A stretch of DNA of 64,000 bases from Actinoplanes sichuanensis (GTDB taxonomy: Bacteria; Actinomycetota; Actinomycetes; Mycobacteriales; Micromonosporaceae), in NCBI RefSeq assembly GCF_033097365.1, contig NZ_AP028461.1, positions 6,138,001 to 6,202,000 of the forward strand, given 5' to 3'. This document shows, piece after piece, positions 61,908 to 64,000 of the stretch (positions within the stretch are counted from its first letter, which is position 1; every line of letters starts with the position of its first letter). The notes under the pieces are model-generated. The model was not told the origin of the DNA and did no database searches. It saw nothing but the letters and a program-made list of their open reading frames with translations. The position numbers were made by a program, and so were the translations under genes.

Positions 61908-61966
61908 GACTGAGCCTCCTTGGCGTGCTCTCGCGGCCCGTGCTTCGCGGCGGTGCACTCGATCAC
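61904..61966 (-). CDS. Possible 20-residue coupled mini-gene
   Basis: The frame VIECTAAKHGPREHAKEAQS fills the 55-bp gap between the permease and ATPase genes. Its GTG overlaps the permease TGA (GTGA) and its TGA overlaps the ATPase TTG (TTGA), the same 4-base couplings used elsewhere in this operon. It may be a translated spacer that maintains coupling, or a chance frame. Confidence 0.35.
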   Translation of the reverse strand: MIECTAAKHGPREHAKEAQS

Positions 61967-62811
61967 GCCGGTCGCCCTTCGAACCGGTTCTGGAAATACC
62001 GACCGATCACGGTGAGAGAGATGACGGTGGCGGTGACCGCCGCTCCCGGCAGCACCGACGCCCACCAGGCGATGTGTAGGTAACCGCGGCCCTCGGAGAG
62101 CATCGCGCCCCACTCCGGCGACGGCGGCTGCGGACCGAGCCCGAGGAAACTGAGACCGGCCGCGATCAGGACCGCCTCGCCGAGCCCGATCATCGCCAGC
62201 ACCGGGATCGGGCCGAGCACGTTGGGCAGCACGTGCCGCAGCGCCAGCCGCAGCCGCGACTGTCCGAAGGCGACGGCGTGCGTGACGTACGGCGCCTGCC
62301 GCACCACGAGCGTCTGGGCCCGCACCACCCGGGCGTAGTGCGGTGTGGTGGCGATACCGATGGCCACGATCAGACTGGTCGTGCCGGTACCCGCGATCGC
62401 GATGAACAGCAGCGCCAGCAGAACCAGCGGGAACGCGGCGAGCGCGTCGAACCCGCGGCTGAGCGCCTCGTCGGCGACCCGGTGGGCGAGCCCGGCGATC
62501 AACCCGAGCAGGATGCCCGCGCCGACCGCGATGACGGTGGCCGCGACACCGATGCTCAGCGAGTGCCGGGCGCCGTGCACCACCCGATCGAACACGTCCC
62601 GGCCGAGCTGGTCGGTGCCGAACCAGTGCGCCACCGACGGCGCCTCCAGCACCCGCAGCGGGTCGGCGGCCAGCGGGTCACCGGCGAACAGCGACGGCCA
62701 CAGCACCGCGGCCAACGCCAGCGTGAGGACGAGCCCGGCGGCGGCGAGACCGGGCCGGGGCCGTCGCAGGGTGAGCCGGCGCACCACCGGCCGGGACAGG
62801 GCGAGCGTCAC
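61963..62811 (-). CDS. Peptide-type ABC permease, DppC-like
   Basis: A 282-residue permease of the OppC/DppC family. It has an N-terminal span and the conserved HWFGTDQLGRDVFDRVVHGAR segment, an extended EAA-like loop (VTHAVAFGQSRLRLALRHVLPN) and FLGLGPQPPSPEWGAML. The GTG start has GGAG 8 nt upstream and lies 3 nt after the partner permease stop. It forms the channel with the DppB-like protein. Confidence 0.92.
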   Translation of the reverse strand: MTLALSRPVVRRLTLRRPRPGLAAAGLVLTLALAAVLWPSLFAGDPLAADPLRVLEAPSVAHWFGTDQLGRDVFDRVVHGARHSLSIGVAATVIAVGAGILLGLIAGLAHRVADEALSRGFDALAAFPLVLLALLFIAIAGTGTTSLIVAIGIATTPHYARVVRAQTLVVRQAPYVTHAVAFGQSRLRLALRHVLPNVLGPIPVLAMIGLGEAVLIAAGLSFLGLGPQPPSPEWGAMLSEGRGYLHIAWWASVLPGAAVTATVISLTVIGRYFQNRFEGRPA

Positions 62812-62814
62812 TGG

Positions 62815-63729
62815 TCAGCTCCTTCGCAACCGCGGATCGATGATCAGGTACGCGAGATCGGCCGCCGTGTTGATCACGACGAAGGCGGCAGCGGCCGACA
62901 CGACGACGGCCAACACGACGGGCATGTCACCGTTACCGACGGCCTGCAGGGTGACCTGGCCGAGCCCGGGCCGCCCGAAGACCTGCTCGATGATCACCGC
63001 GCCGCCGAGCAGGACACCGGTGAGCCAGCCGAGCAGGGTGACCGCCGGGATCAGCGCGTGACGCAGCGCATGCCGGACCAGGACCGCTCGTTCCCGCAGG
63101 CCACGGGCCCGAGCGGTGACCGCGAACGGCTCGTCCAGGGCCCGGTCCAGCCCGTCGCGCAGCACCTGGGCCAGCACCCCGGCGATCGGCAGGCCGAGCG
63201 TGACGGCCGGCAGCACCAGCGCCGCCCAGCCCCGGTCGCCGGAGACCGGGAACAGCCCGAACCGGAACGAGAACACGCTGAGCAGCACGATCCCGATCAG
63301 GAAGGGCGGAGTGGACACGATGATCAACTCGACCGTGGAGCTGGCCCGCCGCACCCACCGGTGCCTGGTGGTGACGGCCAGGATCAGGGCCAGCACCACC
63401 CCGAAGACGGCCGCCGCCACGGCCAGTTTCAAGGTGGGCGGGATCTGGTCGCCGATCACCTCGCCGACCGGCCGCTGCAGCAGGTAGGAGCGGCCCAGGT
63501 CACCCTGGACGGCCCGCCACAGATAGTCCAGGTACTGCACGACGGCGGGCCGATCGAGGTGCCACTCGGCGATGATCTGGGCCCGGATCTGCGGGGTGTC
63601 GGCACCGTCACCGATCAGGCTGTCGACGATGTCGCCCGGGGCGGCCAGCAGCGCGAGGTACGCCGCGGTGGCCGCCGCCCACAGCACGACGACGCCGGAG
63701 ACGATCCGCCGGGCGATCACCCTGGTCAC
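62815..63729 (-). CDS. Peptide-type ABC permease, DppB-like
   Basis: A 304-residue permease of the OppB/DppB family (WHLDRPAVVQYLDYLWRAVQ, GDLGRSYLLQRPVGEVI, RARGLRERAVLVRHALRHAL, VIIEQVFGRPGLGQ). About six spans are predicted. The GTG start overlaps the binding-protein stop codon by 4 bases (GTGA). It is the second visible gene of the importer operon, which continues downstream through the second permease, fused ATPase and monooxygenases. Confidence 0.92.
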   Translation of the reverse strand: MTRVIARRIVSGVVVLWAAATAAYLALLAAPGDIVDSLIGDGADTPQIRAQIIAEWHLDRPAVVQYLDYLWRAVQGDLGRSYLLQRPVGEVIGDQIPPTLKLAVAAAVFGVVLALILAVTTRHRWVRRASSTVELIIVSTPPFLIGIVLLSVFSFRFGLFPVSGDRGWAALVLPAVTLGLPIAGVLAQVLRDGLDRALDEPFAVTARARGLRERAVLVRHALRHALIPAVTLLGWLTGVLLGGAVIIEQVFGRPGLGQVTLQAVGNGDMPVVLAVVVSAAAAFVVINTAADLAYLIIDPRLRRS

Positions 63730-64000
63730 CGGCTGAGCCAGAGGTCGTAGGCACTGCCCGGCACACCGGCGGTCGGCTCGAAGCCCAGCCCGCCGACTCT
63801 CGTGTCGGCGGCGACCTGGTCGGCCGGGGCGTACAGCGGCAGGATCAGCGCCTGATCGGTGATGGTCAGCTTCTGCACCTGCCGGTACGCGGTCAGCCGC
63901 TGGGCCTGGTCGGCGCCGGCCTGCCCGCCTTCGAGCAGCCTGTCCAGCACCGGGTCCTGGAAACCGGTCCGGTTGATCGCGCCGGCCGAGTGCAGCAGCA
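63726..64000 (-). CDS. Peptide-type ABC substrate-binding protein, C-terminal fragment
   Basis: The last ~91 residues are visible (LLHSAGAINRTGFQDPVLDR, then RLTAYRQVQKLTITDQALIL and PLYAPADQVAADTR, ending AYDLWLSR). This matches the end of SBP family 5 proteins: the F-x-D-P-V-L-D-R-L-L block and a final strand. The gene starts beyond the window edge. Its stop overlaps the permease start, so it is first or early in the importer operon. Confidence 0.85.
   Translation of the reverse strand, partial: LLHSAGAINRTGFQDPVLDRLLEGGQAGADQAQRLTAYRQVQKLTITDQALILPLYAPADQVAADTRVGGLGFEPTAGVPGSAYDLWLSR

Overview
The window is very GC-rich DNA with actinobacterial habits: many GTG and TTG starts, frequent 4-base ATGA/GTGA gene overlaps, an assimilatory nitrate cluster with an NnaR-type regulator, leaderless-looking starts, and families typical of Micromonosporaceae such as DUF4132, DUF4873, PF04672 methyltransferases and kinase/ATPase/GGDEF giants. 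An Actinoplanes-like soil actinomycete is the best guess. No rRNA, tRNA, CRISPR array, transposase or phage gene was seen.

Layout. (1) 0.3-9.2 kb: a minus-strand nitrate assimilation operon (nasA, a 115-residue unknown, nirB, nirD, narK) preceded by a GlnR-like box, then sirB (siroheme supply) and nnaR (HemD-like regulator). (2) 9.3-15.1 kb: a small protein, an anchored HEFAH metallopeptidase-like protein, a DUF4132 protein split by a frameshift, and two unknowns. (3) 15.3-20.8 kb: an AurF-like diiron oxygenase facing a TetR-DUF4873-Baeyer-Villiger monooxygenase-SDR-hydrolase operon across a palindromic operator. (4) 21-27.6 kb: an anchored repeat protein, citrate synthase with a repeat-expanded insert facing an HTH-fused citrate synthase, a nitroreductase and a TPR membrane protein. 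(5) 27.9-34.4 kb: two MarR-regulator/transporter pairs (ABC exporter, MMPL), separated by about 1.5 kb of gene-free repeats. (6) 34.5-38.5 kb: a secreted sulfite oxidase-type enzyme, then a LacI regulator and a GH13 alpha-glucosidase with repeated operators. (7) 38.6-45.3 kb: a 1589-residue kinase-ATPase-GAF-diguanylate cyclase translationally coupled to a membrane GGDEF-EAL protein. (8) 45.5-48.1 kb: a small membrane protein, a methyltransferase and a secreted protein. (9) 48.1-64 kb: a sulfur-scavenging region with a taurine/sulfonate-type ABC importer, an amino-acid (possibly cystine) ABC importer, a LysR regulator, a strictosidine synthase-like protein, an MFS exporter, three luciferase-like flavin monooxygenases and a peptide-type ABC importer that runs off the window.

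How the parts work together. Region 1 takes up nitrate, reduces it to ammonium and makes siroheme for NirB. Region 3 looks like an inducible pathway that oxidises a ketone or lipid-like compound to an ester and hydrolyses it. Region 6 is a maltodextrin-type sugar switch. Region 7 pairs a predicted active c-di-GMP synthase with a predicted c-di-GMP phosphodiesterase whose own GGDEF domain has lost its metal ligands. Region 9 imports organosulfur compounds and cleaves C-S bonds.

The most unusual property is the density of short, perfectly phased tandem repeats (15, 16, 18, 21, 24, 38, 43, 45, 54, 60, 65 and 130 bp units). Some lie inside genes and expand proteins in frame. At least three arrays duplicate the last 10-14 codons and stop codon of the adjacent gene.
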